A model generated the notes under the pieces. That model made no database searches, had not been told where the DNA came from, and was given only the letters and a program-made list of their open reading frames with translations. Shown here piece after piece: positions 1-8,808 of a stretch of DNA of 64,000 nucleotides. Source of the DNA: an uncultured Acetatifactor sp. Lineage in GTDB: Bacteria; Bacillota; Clostridia; Lachnospirales; Lachnospiraceae. Positions within the stretch are counted from its first letter, which is position 1; the number at the start of each line of letters is the position of its first letter. The translations under genes were made by a program, and so were the position numbers. The stretch is taken from positions 35,868-99,867 of the forward strand of contig CAJTLR010000004.1 of the NCBI GenBank assembly GCA_910577185.1. Reading direction: 5' to 3'.

Positions 1-617
1 TGACGGAAATTATCAGACAGCACATTGCGGACCTGCTCAGCAGACAGGATGTCCAGAACCTGATCAACAATCTGAAGGAGTCCAATCCTTCCCTTGTGGA
101 GGAACTGGTGCCCAAGCTTCTGGGTCTGGGCGAGATTCAGAAGGTTTTACAGAATCTTCTGCGGGAAGGCATTTCTATCCGGGACCTGCTGACCATCATG
201 GAGACTCTGGCGGATTACTCGCCTGCCACCAGGGACACCGATATATTGACAGAGTATGTGAGACAGAGCCTGAAGCGGGCGATTTCCACAAAATATTTCC
301 CCAACCACGAGACCACCAATGTGGTGACCCTGGATCCGAAGGTGGAACAGGAAATTATGGGAAGTGTGAAACAGACGGAAAACGGTGCGTTTTTAAATCT
401 GGATCCCAACAGGTCAAGGGCCATTATCGATTCCGTAGGCAAAGAAGTGCAGAAACTGGAAAATCTTGGAAAGAATCCTATTATTATCACTTCGCCCATT
501 GTACGTATGTATTTTAAGCGTCTGACGGAAGACTATTACAGGGATCTGGTGGTTGTATCCTATAATGAAGTGGAATCTAATGTGGAATTGCAATCAGTAG
601 GGATGGTGACAGCATAA
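1..617 (+). CDS. flhA: FlhA, flagellar export gate protein (C-terminal part)
   Basis: The frame is open from base 3, so the gene begins before the window; only about 204 C-terminal residues are visible. They match the cytoplasmic domain of FlhA, the nonameric ring of the flagellar type III export gate that docks chaperone-substrate complexes. Family landmarks seen are VPKLLGLGEIQKVLQNLLRE, the following ISIRDLLTIMETLADY segment, and a C-terminal YYRDLVVVSYNEV strand. The stop is one base before the flhF start, so the two are co-transcribed. The position before flhF and flhG is the standard Firmicutes order and supports the call. Confidence 0.95.
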   Translation, partial: TEIIRQHIADLLSRQDVQNLINNLKESNPSLVEELVPKLLGLGEIQKVLQNLLREGISIRDLLTIMETLADYSPATRDTDILTEYVRQSLKRAISTKYFPNHETTNVVTLDPKVEQEIMGSVKQTENGAFLNLDPNRSRAIIDSVGKEVQKLENLGKNPIIITSPIVRMYFKRLTEDYYRDLVVVSYNEVESNVELQSVGMVTA

Positions 618-618
618 A

Positions 619-1875
619 ATGATTATAAAGAAGTTTTTGGGCAGGACGGAAGAAGAAGCAGTGGAAGCTGCCAGAAAAGAGCTTGGCAGCGGCGTTGTCA
701 TCATGAATGTGAAAGAAGTAAAGCGCAAAGGGCTGGCGGCGATTTTCAGGCCGAAACAGACTGAGGTTACAGCCGCCCTGGAAGAGGAAAGGGATGCCCT
801 GAGCGCCGTGCGGAGGGAATCCGTGCCCACCAGAGAGGATGCCGGGGAAAGGACGCAGGCTTCCATGGGTCTTTCCGGCAGGAAAAACCAGGATATGGAA
901 GACAAGGCTTCCATTGAGCAGAGACTTGACAGCCTTCAGGAACTTCTGATGAGCCGGTTTCAGCAAAACGAGACGGAAAAAGAAGAAACGGGCGGGGAGA
1001 ATGCAGGTCCGGAAGGCGAAACAAGGGAGGAAGTCCAGGAAGAGAAGCCGGGAAGTCAGGAACTTACGGAACAGCAGCGTTTTATCAGGCTCTTATATAA
1101 CGCCATGCTGGAAAGCGAAGTGGATGAAAAGTATGCCAATCAGATTGTGGATGATCTGGATCTGGCAGGGCAGGCCAATCTGCCGATAGATTATATTCTG
1201 GAAAACGTATACCAGAAAATGATATTGAAGTTCGGCAGGGCTGAAGGCATCCTTCCGGCAGAGGGAAGGACAAAGATCGTGCTTTTTATGGGCCCCACCG
1301 GGGTGGGCAAAACCACAACCATAGCCAAAATTGCCAGCAATTTTGCGGTGGAAGAGAGAAAAAGAGTTGCCATGCTGACCGCCGACACTTACCGGATAGC
1401 CGCTGTGGAACAGCTCAGAACCTATGCCAATATTCTGGAGGTACCCTTCCGGGTCATCTATTCGGAGGATGAGGCGAAGGCAGCCGTGGAGGAATTTGAA
1501 GATTTTGATTATATTTTTGTGGACACCATGGGTCATTCCCACAAAAACGAAGAGCAGCTGGAGCATATGAAAAGGCTGTTTGAGACCCTGAGGGATGCGG
1601 GAGAGTGTCAGACCTTTCTGGTACTATCCGCCACAACCAAGTACCGGGATCTGCTGAAGATTGTTTCCACCTATGAGGGAATTGCAGATTTTCAGCTGAT
1701 TTTTACAAAGTTGGACGAGACGGGGGCCATGGGAAACCTGCTGAACCTGAAACTGTATACAGGAACACCCATAGCATTTGTGACCAACGGACAGAATGTG
1801 CCCAATGACATTGAACTTTTTAATCCCCAGAAGACTGTGAAACAGATCCTGAGTACCAGGCAGGAAAGAAGCTGA
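619..1875 (+). CDS. flhF: FlhF, SRP-type GTPase for flagellum placement
   Basis: 418 residues. The first 60 or so form the FlhF basic N-domain (MIIKKFLGRTEEEAVEAAR). A low-complexity Glu/Arg/Gln-rich linker follows (about 60-150), then the SRP-GTPase NG domain: P-loop GPTGVGKTTTIAKIA, ADTYRIAAVEQLRTYA, VDTMGHS in place of the usual DTAGRS, and the guanine-specificity motif TKLDETGAMGN. FlhF acts at the membrane to set the site and number of flagella and is kept in check by FlhG, which is encoded next. The DTMGH variant of G3 is slightly unusual but is shared by many clostridial FlhF proteins as far as I recall. Confidence 0.95.
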   Translation: MIIKKFLGRTEEEAVEAARKELGSGVVIMNVKEVKRKGLAAIFRPKQTEVTAALEEERDALSAVRRESVPTREDAGERTQASMGLSGRKNQDMEDKASIEQRLDSLQELLMSRFQQNETEKEETGGENAGPEGETREEVQEEKPGSQELTEQQRFIRLLYNAMLESEVDEKYANQIVDDLDLAGQANLPIDYILENVYQKMILKFGRAEGILPAEGRTKIVLFMGPTGVGKTTTIAKIASNFAVEERKRVAMLTADTYRIAAVEQLRTYANILEVPFRVIYSEDEAKAAVEEFEDFDYIFVDTMGHSHKNEEQLEHMKRLFETLRDAGECQTFLVLSATTKYRDLLKIVSTYEGIADFQLIFTKLDETGAMGNLLNLKLYTGTPIAFVTNGQNVPNDIELFNPQKTVKQILSTRQERS

Positions 1876-1918
1876 AGGAACAGCGCTGAACGGACGGAAC
1901 CGGAATCAGGAGGTAGAT

Positions 1919-2794
1919 ATGGACCAGGCAGAACAATTACGTATTTTAAAGGCAGGCCAGCAACAGCCGAAAGCATTGGCCCGGGTCATTACTGTCACCA
2001 GCGGGAAAGGTGGTGTGGGAAAATCCAATACCTCTATTAATCTGGCGATTCAGTTTCGCAAGATGGGAAAGAAAGTCATTATTCTGGATGCGGATTTTGG
2101 CCTTGCCAATATAGAGATTATGTTCGGGGCGGTGCCGAAGCATAATTTATGTGACTTGATTTACCAGGGAAAAAGTATCAGGGATATTATTACATGGGGC
2201 CCCATGGAAGTAGGCTTTATCTCCGGCGGAAGCGGTATTGCGGGAATGTCTAATTTAAGCCGTGATTATCTAAGTTATATTATCCAGAATCTGTCCCAGC
2301 TGGATACCATTGCGGACATCATCATTGTGGATACAGGGGCGGGTATTTCAGACGCGGTGCTGGAGTTTCTGGTGGCCAGCGGGGAAATTCTTCTTGTGAC
2401 CACGCCGGAACCGACTTCCATAACAGATTCCTATTCGCTTTTAAAGGCATTATACCGCCACGTGAGGTTTGACGCCAATGCGACGAAGGTAAAACTCATT
2501 GCAAACAGGGTGTCAAAGGAATCGGAGGGCAGGGTGCTTTACGATAAACTGAACGCGGTGGTTGAGCGCTATTTAAAGGTGCCAATGATATATCTGGGGT
2601 GTGTGCCGGAGGATACCCAGCTGTCCCGGTCGGTTATGCAGCAGGTTCCGGTTTCCCTGCACAATCCCGGTGCAAAGTCCACAATGGCATATGAGAGGAT
2701 TGCGGGAAGGCTTTTGGATAAGAAAGAGGCAGAGAGACAGCCAAAACGGGGCATGGCGGCATTTTTCTCGTATATGATTGCAGGCAAAAGGTAA
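1919..2794 (+). CDS. flhG: FlhG (YlxH), MinD-like ATPase regulating flagellar number
   Basis: 291 residues with an AGGAGG site just before the start. It has the deviant Walker A of the ParA/MinD family (SGKGGVGKSNTSINLA) with both lysines, the switch ILDADFGLANIEIMFG, and IIIVDTGAGISDAVLEFL. The N-terminal segment DQAEQLRILK is the FlhG-type activation helix that stimulates FlhF GTPase activity. It lacks the long MinD membrane-targeting helix, although a basic, hydrophobic C-terminus (KRGMAAFFSYMIAGKR) could act similarly. It limits flagellar numbers by counteracting FlhF. The 44-base gap to flhF has no terminator. Confidence 0.93.
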   Translation: MDQAEQLRILKAGQQQPKALARVITVTSGKGGVGKSNTSINLAIQFRKMGKKVIILDADFGLANIEIMFGAVPKHNLCDLIYQGKSIRDIITWGPMEVGFISGGSGIAGMSNLSRDYLSYIIQNLSQLDTIADIIIVDTGAGISDAVLEFLVASGEILLVTTPEPTSITDSYSLLKALYRHVRFDANATKVKLIANRVSKESEGRVLYDKLNAVVERYLKVPMIYLGCVPEDTQLSRSVMQQVPVSLHNPGAKSTMAYERIAGRLLDKKEAERQPKRGMAAFFSYMIAGKR

Positions 2795-2817
2795 AATGAA
2801 AAAGGGTGGTGGTTATT

Positions 2818-3552
2818 ATGTTTTCCAAGTTTATTTCGGTAGGGGATAAAATCGAATTACAGGCGGTTGCGCGTGAAAACGAGGATCAGCCTGGTGTGGC
2901 AGGAAAGGTCTACCATAGTACGGTCTATGATATCCAGTCAGAAGATACCATTGAGATCACAATGCCTATGGAGAAGACAAAGCTGATCCTGCTTCCTGTG
3001 GATGGGGAGTTTGACATGGTATTTTACGCTGCAAGCGGGCTGTTCCAGTGTCTTGCAAGAATTATTGACCGGTATAAGAGTAATAATACCTACTTGCTTC
3101 TGCTGGAGATTACCAGTAATCTGCGGAAGTACCAGAGAAGAGAGTTCTACCGCCTGGGATGTGCGCTGGAGATGAATACACGCAGCCTGCAGGAAGAGGA
3201 AGTCCAGACCATAGAAAGCAGACAGCCGTACACGCTGGCGAAAGGGCTTCCGCTGAAGCAGAGCGTCATTGTGGACATCAGCGGGGGTGGTCTGCGCTTT
3301 TTATCCACCCAGCGCTATGAGCCTGGCAGCCTGATCTACTGCAGCTATCATCTGATGAACGGCGGTGAGCACAAAAAATACGAAGTGATCAGCAGGGTGA
3401 TCAGTTCCATTGAGCTGGATAACCGCAAGGGTACATTTGAGCACCGGGTACAGTTTTATGACCTGGATCCCACGGTCAGGGAAGAGATTATCAAATATAT
3501 CTTTGAGGAAGAGAGAAGAAACCGGCTGAAAAAGAAATATGCTTCAGAATAA
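2818..3552 (+). CDS. PilZ-domain flagellar brake protein (YcgR/YpfA type)
   Basis: 244 residues from ATG 2818, chosen because GGGTGGTGG sits just upstream; an upstream GTG at 2806 would put this site inside the gene. The N-terminal half resembles the YcgR-N/PilZN split-barrel (GDKIELQA..., IEITMPMEKTKLILLPVDGEF). The C-terminal half is PilZ with both c-di-GMP binding motifs: the RxxxR region QRREFYRL and the D-x-S-x-x-G region VDISGGGLRFLS. Such proteins slow or stop flagellar rotation when c-di-GMP rises. Placement inside the flagellar operon agrees. Confidence 0.88.
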   Translation: MFSKFISVGDKIELQAVARENEDQPGVAGKVYHSTVYDIQSEDTIEITMPMEKTKLILLPVDGEFDMVFYAASGLFQCLARIIDRYKSNNTYLLLLEITSNLRKYQRREFYRLGCALEMNTRSLQEEEVQTIESRQPYTLAKGLPLKQSVIVDISGGGLRFLSTQRYEPGSLIYCSYHLMNGGEHKKYEVISRVISSIELDNRKGTFEHRVQFYDLDPTVREEIIKYIFEEERRNRLKKKYASE

Positions 3553-3605
3553 GGATTTTTCGTTGTAGTGTTGAAACTGGCAGGACAAATCGGGAGAGGC
3601 AATGT

Positions 3606-4232
3606 ATGAGCGAGATTTTGGAACAAGTTTCAGAAACATATTATGATGTACTGAAAGAAATAGGGAATATTGGGGCCGGCAATGCAATGACAGCGCTGTC
3701 CCAGATGCTTCAGTGTAAAGTGGATATGAAAGTACCCCAGGTCAGACTTCTGGAATTTTCTGAGGTAGGGGAGCTGATGGGGGGAGAAGAACAGATCATG
3801 GCAGGGGTATTCCTGGGTGTGGAAGGGGATATCACGGGGAGCATGATGTTTATGGTGGAAGAGCAAAGCGCCAGGCATCTGATCCAGAAAATTACCATGG
3901 GTATGTTCCCGGAGGGAGAAGAATTTGAGGAGATGGGTCTGTCTGCCATGCAGGAAGTGGGCAATATCATCACAGGCGCTTACTTAAATTCATTGTCCAT
4001 GATGACAAACTTGTCGGTAAGTCCGTCCCCTCCTGCCGTGACGGTGGATATGGCAGGGGCAATATTGAGTGTACCGGCCATTCAGTTTGGTATTTACGGT
4101 GATAAGATTCTGCTGATACAGTCCCAGTTCTATGACGAAGTGAAGCTGGATGGATATTTCATCCTGATTCCGGATCTGGAATCTTATGAAAAGATACTCA
4201 CGGCCCTGGGAGTTCCGGTAAATCTGGGCTGA
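3606..4232 (+). CDS. cheC: CheC, CheY-P phosphatase
   Basis: 208 residues, the usual CheC length. Both copies of the catalytic signature are present: an acidic residue then E-x-x-N in DVLKEIGNIGAGNAMTAL near the N-terminus, and S-x-x-x-E-x-x-N in LSAMQEVGNIITGAYLNSLS about residues 112-131. CheC removes phosphate from CheY-P and binds CheD, linking the response regulator to receptor adaptation. cheD follows directly, as in Bacillus and most clostridia. Confidence 0.93.
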   Translation: MSEILEQVSETYYDVLKEIGNIGAGNAMTALSQMLQCKVDMKVPQVRLLEFSEVGELMGGEEQIMAGVFLGVEGDITGSMMFMVEEQSARHLIQKITMGMFPEGEEFEEMGLSAMQEVGNIITGAYLNSLSMMTNLSVSPSPPAVTVDMAGAILSVPAIQFGIYGDKILLIQSQFYDEVKLDGYFILIPDLESYEKILTALGVPVNLG

Positions 4233-4279
4233 TACTGCATTGTAAAAATAGAACGGACAAAAGGATATGGAAATGACTC

Positions 4280-4777
4280 ATGAGTGAAATATTGAAAGTA
4301 GGAATAGCAGACTTGAAGACCTGCATAAGCCCCAATGGTGTGATGACTCTGGGGCTGGGGTCCTGTGTCGGCATTGCCATCCGGGACCCGATGAACAAAA
4401 TCGGCGGACTGGTACATATTATGCTGCCGGACAGCAAGGCCATCACCAGCGGACAGCATAATATTGCGAAATTTGCGGATACTGGCATAGAAGAGCTGGT
4501 GCGGCAGCTGGAGAGAATGGGAGCCAGGCGCGTCCGCATGGTTGCGAAGATTGCCGGGGGTGCCACAATGTTTAACTTTCAGGGAAGCGGGTCAGGTGCG
4601 TCGGTGGCACAGGTGGGCAACCGGAATGTGGAGGCTACAAAAGCCAAACTGAATGCACTCAGGATTCCTATCCTGGCACAGGATACAGGGGCAAATTACG
4701 GGAGAACGGTAGTTTTTTATCCGGAAACAGGTGCTTTTCATATCCGGGCCGTTGGAAAACCAGAAAAGATCATCTGA
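4280..4777 (+). CDS. cheD: CheD, chemoreceptor glutamine deamidase
   Basis: 165 residues. The deamidase core is clear: the catalytic Cys in TLGLGSCVGIAIRD, the catalytic His in IGGLVHIMLPDS, and the GGATMF strand. CheD deamidates specific glutamines of methyl-accepting chemotaxis proteins and is sequestered by CheC when CheY-P is high. The gene starts 47 bases after cheC with no terminator between them. The Shine-Dalgarno site is weak (AAGGA about 14 bases upstream), so coupling to cheC translation is possible. Confidence 0.93.
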   Translation: MSEILKVGIADLKTCISPNGVMTLGLGSCVGIAIRDPMNKIGGLVHIMLPDSKAITSGQHNIAKFADTGIEELVRQLERMGARRVRMVAKIAGGATMFNFQGSGSGASVAQVGNRNVEATKAKLNALRIPILAQDTGANYGRTVVFYPETGAFHIRAVGKPEKII

Positions 4778-4783
4778 AGAACA

Positions 4784-4892
4784 CTTTCAAATAATGAATG
4801 GAGCGCCCGCTGAAACGGGCAGAGGGTGTAAGTTTGGAAGTTCCTTTCAAATACTGATTGGTATGCGCGCCAAAGCGCGCTAGGGGTATAAA
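4784..4892 (+). repeat. Tandem pair of 49-base hairpin units (offset 60)
   Basis: Two ungapped related units lie at 4784-4832 and 4844-4892. Each starts CTTTCAAATAnTGAnTGG, then forms a GC hairpin, then a G-rich Shine-Dalgarno-like run (AGAGGG or TAGGGG). The stems are GCCCG/CGGGC (4805-4809 with 4816-4820) and GCGCGC/GCGCGC (4865-4870 with 4875-4880). Position 4807/4867 and its partner 4818/4878 swap C-G for G-C, a compensatory change. The second unit supplies the ribosome site of the next gene. Function unknown. Confidence 0.7.
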
Positions 4893-4893
4893 T

Positions 4894-5175
4894 ATGAACA
4901 GGAAGAATATGCCGCTTCTCCTGATGCTGACAGCGGGGGCGGTGACATGTGTTATTACTTATGTGGAAAAGTATACCATGTTTGAAAAGCTGGTTGCTTT
5001 GTTTGTGGTACTGGTGATCTTTTTTGTGCTGGGAAGTGTGCTGAAGTGGACACTGGATTTCTTCGAAAAGCAAAATGAGGAGAGGCTGAAGGAAGAGGGG
5101 GAGGTCATCGAAAAAGAAGCGGAAGAAGGAGGGGAAGAGAAGCCGGAGGAAAAGGGCCGGCAAAAATCTTCTTGA
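4894..5175 (+). CDS. Small membrane protein with charged tail
   Basis: 93 residues from ATG 4894, chosen because AGGGGT lies six bases upstream. Two hydrophobic segments (about residues 6-22 and 30-52) are followed by a highly charged, Glu/Lys-rich tail (about 55-93) that should face the cytosol. I do not recognise a named family. Its location between cheD and the flagellar sigma gene, in the same direction, suggests a motility-linked membrane protein. The leader is a duplicated hairpin unit, so its translation may be specially controlled. Confidence 0.7.
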   Translation: MNRKNMPLLLMLTAGAVTCVITYVEKYTMFEKLVALFVVLVIFFVLGSVLKWTLDFFEKQNEERLKEEGEVIEKEAEEGGEEKPEEKGRQKSS

Positions 5176-5226
5176 CAGATTTCGTATCGGACAGTATGAT
5201 AACATTTAAGAAGGAGCAGAGATTTC

Positions 5227-6000
5227 ATGGATGAGGCAGGCAGGAAAAAACTGTTAGAAGAATATGCGAAGATGAAATCACCGGAAACCAGAGAGCAGCT
5301 GATTCTGGAATATGCTCCTCTTGTGAAGGTGGTTGCGGGCAGGCTCAGCATGTATCTGGGCTATAATGTGGAGTATGAAGATCTGGTAAGCTATGGTATC
5401 TTTGGCCTGATAGATGCCATAGATAAATTTGATTATCTGAAAGACGTAAAATTCGAGACTTATGCCAGTCTGCGTATCCGGGGCGCCATACTGGACCAGA
5501 TCCGCAAGATGGACTGGATTCCCAGAACAATCCGACAAAAACAGAAAAAAATAGAGGCAGTTATCAAGGAAGTGGAGCAGAACACAGGACATGTGGCTAC
5601 GGATGAGGAAATCGCCAGGGGGCTGGGGATTTCAAATGATGAGTACCTGGACTGGCAGTCCCAGATGAAGATTACCGGGCTGGTTTCACTGAATGAATAT
5701 ATGGAACAGGGAAGCGATGTGTCTCAGGATTACAGAAGACATACCACATCGCATTTTGAAGCACCGGAAGAGCGGGTGGAAAGGGAAGAACTGACAAAAG
5801 TTCTGGGGGAAGCCCTTCAGCTTCTGACGGAGAAGGAACAGAAGGTGATCACTCTATATTATTACGAGGATCTCACATTGAAGGAAATCAGTAATATATT
5901 GGAGGTTTCTGAGTCCAGGGTATCGCAGCTGCATACCAGGGCCTTAAAGAAGATGAAGGTAAAAATGGGGAACTATATGGGTATTCTTTCAAATAATTAG
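5227..6000 (+). CDS. fliA: Flagellar sigma factor (SigD/FliA/WhiG family)
   Basis: 257 residues with AAGGAG upstream. Region 2 is clear (DLVSYGIFGLIDAIDKFDY, FETYASLRIRGAILDQIRKM) with the WIPRTIRQKQ step typical of FliA. Region 3 follows (ATDEEIARGLGIS), and region 4 ends with TLKEISNILEVSESRVSQLH. This sigma factor directs RNA polymerase to late flagellar and chemotaxis promoters of the form TAAA-N15-GCCGATAT; a site of this kind occurs at 21458-21485 in this window. Firmicutes usually call it sigD. Confidence 0.95.
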   Translation: MDEAGRKKLLEEYAKMKSPETREQLILEYAPLVKVVAGRLSMYLGYNVEYEDLVSYGIFGLIDAIDKFDYLKDVKFETYASLRIRGAILDQIRKMDWIPRTIRQKQKKIEAVIKEVEQNTGHVATDEEIARGLGISNDEYLDWQSQMKITGLVSLNEYMEQGSDVSQDYRRHTTSHFEAPEERVEREELTKVLGEALQLLTEKEQKVITLYYYEDLTLKEISNILEVSESRVSQLHTRALKKMKVKMGNYMGILSNN

Positions 6001-6016
6001 GTGGGGGGATCAGGCT

Positions 6017-7606
6017 ATGCAGAATGGTTATTTTCGATTGGTAAATGATTTTAAAGGATATGGCATTGCCCTGTATCCGCCGAAAAGTTTCGGGGAGGGA
6101 ATCCGGGAGGAGGAGGTCTGGAAGTATCTGGATGGATTGAAAATTCCTTACGACAAAAAGCGGATAGAAATGCAGATTCAGTTTGAAGAAGACGGGATCT
6201 GCCATCTGGGGGATGGGGAGTGTCCGGTCTGCCCGGAGACTTATATGCTTGATGTGAGCGAAGATGACATGATGGCCACGGTACGGTTTATCCCGCCGTC
6301 GGAGGGCGGCCAGAGGCTGACAAAGGAAGATTTTCTACGGGATATCAAAAATAAAAATATTGTTTATGGAATACAGGAGAATTCCCTTCAGGAGCATTTT
6401 GAGTCAGAGGGGGTTTATTGTACTGATATTATTGTGGCTAAAGGAAAGAGGCCGGTACAGGGGAAAGACGCCCAGATAGAATATTCTTTTAACATTGATC
6501 TACATAAACGTCCGGCCCACAGGGAAGACGGCCGTGTGGATTATTTTAAACTGACCACCATCAACCAGTGCCGGAAAGGCCAGGTGCTGGCCCGTATTAT
6601 TCCGGAACAGCCCGGGGAGCCCGGCTGTGATGTACACGGCAAGTCCATCAAATGCCGTGAAGTGAAGAAGGAGACATTAAAGTTCGGCAAAAATATCGAT
6701 TTAACCGAGGATAAACTTTCCATTATATCCCAGGTGGACGGCCATGTGTCGCTGGTAGATAAGAAAGTGGTGGTGTCCAGTGTATACCAGGTGAAAGGGG
6801 TCAATGTATCCACGGGCAATATCAATTATGATGGAAGTATTGAAATCGCGGGCAATGTGGATGAGAATTTCGAAGTGAAGGCCGGCGGGAATGTGGTGGT
6901 AAACGGTTCCGTGGAAGGCGCCACCATCATTGCCGGTGGAAATATCATTATAGCAAAGGGCATGAACGGCATGGGAAAAGGCTATCTTCGTGCCCGGGGA
7001 GACATCATTGTGAAATTCCTGGAGAATTCAAGGGTGGTGTCCGGGGGATATGTGGAGACGGAGGCGATTCTTCACTGTACCGTGTCCTCAGGGTCTGATG
7101 TGAAAGTGGACGGCAGGAGGGGAATCATCCTGGGAGGCCGTGTACAGGCGGCAAATGCCATCATAGCAAAAACCATCGGGGCCAGCATGAGTACGGCGAC
7201 TACCCTGGAGGTGGGGGTGGAACCATTGCTGATCTCCCAGCTTGAACATGTGCAGACCGCCATTGAGGAAAGAAAAAAGACGGTAAATGCGGCCCAGGTG
7301 ATCTACGATAATTTCAAGGAAAAACAAAGGCGCGGTCTCCAGTTTAATGACGGCCAGCTGCGGTATATGAGGAGTGTGGTATCCCTGATTCAGGAGAAGA
7401 GCGCGGAGCTGGACCGCCTGAACCGGAGACTTGCATCCCTGCAGGAGATGATGGAGACCAGGGAAGAGGCGGAAGTGGTGGTCAATGAGCAGATTTATTC
7501 CAATGTAACCATCATCATCGGAAGTGTGAGCAGGCTCATTCAGACCAATTACCGGTACTGTAAATTTGTCAAGGAAGAAGGGGAAGTGAGGATGGTACCC
7601 TTGTAA
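6017..7606 (+). CDS. FapA family (DUF342) protein
   Basis: 529 residues. The central and C-terminal parts carry the glycine-rich right-handed beta-helix of the FapA/DUF342 family (VDENFEVKAGGNVVVNG, VEGATIIAGGNIIIAKG, GRRGIILGGRVQAANAIIAK). A coiled coil follows at about 400-480 (ERKKTVNAAQVIYDNFKEKQ). FapA proteins are found beside sigD in many clostridia and deltaproteobacteria; the exact role is not settled, and polar or envelope functions in Vibrio have been described. It starts 16 bases after the sigma gene with a GGTGGGG site, so it is part of the operon. Confidence 0.85.
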   Translation: MQNGYFRLVNDFKGYGIALYPPKSFGEGIREEEVWKYLDGLKIPYDKKRIEMQIQFEEDGICHLGDGECPVCPETYMLDVSEDDMMATVRFIPPSEGGQRLTKEDFLRDIKNKNIVYGIQENSLQEHFESEGVYCTDIIVAKGKRPVQGKDAQIEYSFNIDLHKRPAHREDGRVDYFKLTTINQCRKGQVLARIIPEQPGEPGCDVHGKSIKCREVKKETLKFGKNIDLTEDKLSIISQVDGHVSLVDKKVVVSSVYQVKGVNVSTGNINYDGSIEIAGNVDENFEVKAGGNVVVNGSVEGATIIAGGNIIIAKGMNGMGKGYLRARGDIIVKFLENSRVVSGGYVETEAILHCTVSSGSDVKVDGRRGIILGGRVQAANAIIAKTIGASMSTATTLEVGVEPLLISQLEHVQTAIEERKKTVNAAQVIYDNFKEKQRRGLQFNDGQLRYMRSVVSLIQEKSAELDRLNRRLASLQEMMETREEAEVVVNEQIYSNVTIIIGSVSRLIQTNYRYCKFVKEEGEVRMVPL

Positions 7607-7671
7607 ACCGGCTGCTGTTCCCTCTGTGAACAGTAACGGAATTGACATCCACTGAGAAAGAAGGTGTGCAT

Positions 7672-7980
7672 ATGGCATTTGGGGCAATTGAACTGACGAC
7701 AATATCCAGGGCTCAGGATTATACCACCATCAAACATAATGAAGACAATAAAGGGATGGTAGACCAGAGTAACTTCAGTGCCCAGGTTCAGAAGGCTGTG
7801 GAGCAGAATATACGCGAAGTGCACAGCAGCGATAATACCCAGTGGCATGAACAGAAGCCTGACGCCAAGGAAAAGGGCAATGGACAGTACACAGGCGACG
7901 GCGGGCGCCGGAGGAAGGGGAAAACTTCCCAGGACCGGGTGGTGGTAAAGACCCGGGAAGGCTTTGATATGAAAATTTGA
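7672..7980 (+). CDS. Small hydrophilic conserved protein in flagellar operon
   Basis: 102 residues from ATG 7672, preferred over an upstream ATG at 7642 because GAAGGTG lies just before it. The product is hydrophilic, with a basic middle (GGRRRKGKTSQDR) and no signal peptide or membrane segment. I recognise no domain. It is transcribed with the preceding FapA gene and the following SwrB-like gene. An 82-base gap after it holds GC-rich inverted sequence (around 7983-8040) but no U-run. Confidence 0.65.
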   Translation: MAFGAIELTTISRAQDYTTIKHNEDNKGMVDQSNFSAQVQKAVEQNIREVHSSDNTQWHEQKPDAKEKGNGQYTGDGGRRRKGKTSQDRVVVKTREGFDMKI

Positions 7981-8062
7981 TTGCCGTCTGCGGCAGTGAA
8001 CCGGGACCGGGAGGGGAGCTGCCTGAAGGCGCTGCGGACGGTAACGGAGATAGGCGGAAGAA

Positions 8063-8779
8063 ATGGATATAATTGAAGTTATCCTGCTGATCGCGGGAAG
8101 CCTTATTTTTCTTTTGAGTTTTCTGATTCCCGAAAAAAAGGGGGTGCTTTCAGGAGGACTGGCAGAAAATGAGATAAAAAATCTGGTCAGCCAGGAACTG
8201 GAGTCCGTGAGGAACCATGTGGATGATGTTGTGGAAGAGGCTGTTTCGTATTCCATGGAGAAAACAGAACGCTCCCTGGAACGTCTTTCCAATGAGAAAA
8301 TCATGGCAGTAAACGAGTATTCGGATACGGTTCTTTCGGAAATCCACAAAAACCATGAAGAGGCAGTGTTTCTGTATGATATGCTGAATAATAAGCATAC
8401 CAGCCTCAAAAATATCATGGCACAGATCAATGATACGATAAAGAATGCCGGTGAGACCATAGCCGCCCTGGAAAACGTTATGGCACAGAGGCGTGACGAG
8501 GCGGGCGTATCCGGGGAAGAAATGGCGGCAGCGCCGCCGGCCTGGGAGCCGGCTTCCTGGAAACAGGACACTGCCCGGGAAACGGAGCCGGAGGAACCCA
8601 TGGGGGAGCCGGAAGAATCTGTGGAAAGTCAGGAGGCATATGACGAGGAGCGGCAGAATAATAAGGACAGAATTCTGGAACGCTATCGGCAGGGAAAGAC
8701 AGCAGTCATCATAGCGAAGGAGCTGGGACTGGGCATCGGGGAAGTGAGACTGGTGATAGACTTGTACAGAAACCAGTAA
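8063..8779 (+). CDS. SwrB-position membrane-anchored coiled-coil protein
   Basis: 238 residues. One N-terminal membrane helix (IIEVILLIAGSLIFLLSFLI) is followed by a long coiled coil (about 35-145), a Pro/Glu-rich linker, and a conserved C-terminal helical unit (ILERYRQGKTAVIIAKELGL...EVRLVIDLYR) resembling a helix-turn-helix-like tail. I believe this matches the family filed as DUF6115. Order and topology equal Bacillus SwrB (YlxL), which lies between sigD and rpsB and activates export by the flagellar basal body. Identity with SwrB is inferred from position and architecture, not from sequence match. Confidence 0.7.
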   Translation: MDIIEVILLIAGSLIFLLSFLIPEKKGVLSGGLAENEIKNLVSQELESVRNHVDDVVEEAVSYSMEKTERSLERLSNEKIMAVNEYSDTVLSEIHKNHEEAVFLYDMLNNKHTSLKNIMAQINDTIKNAGETIAALENVMAQRRDEAGVSGEEMAAAPPAWEPASWKQDTARETEPEEPMGEPEESVESQEAYDEERQNNKDRILERYRQGKTAVIIAKELGLGIGEVRLVIDLYRNQ

Positions 8780-8808
8780 AATAAGAGTCGTTAGAATCGA
8801 GGAAATAA

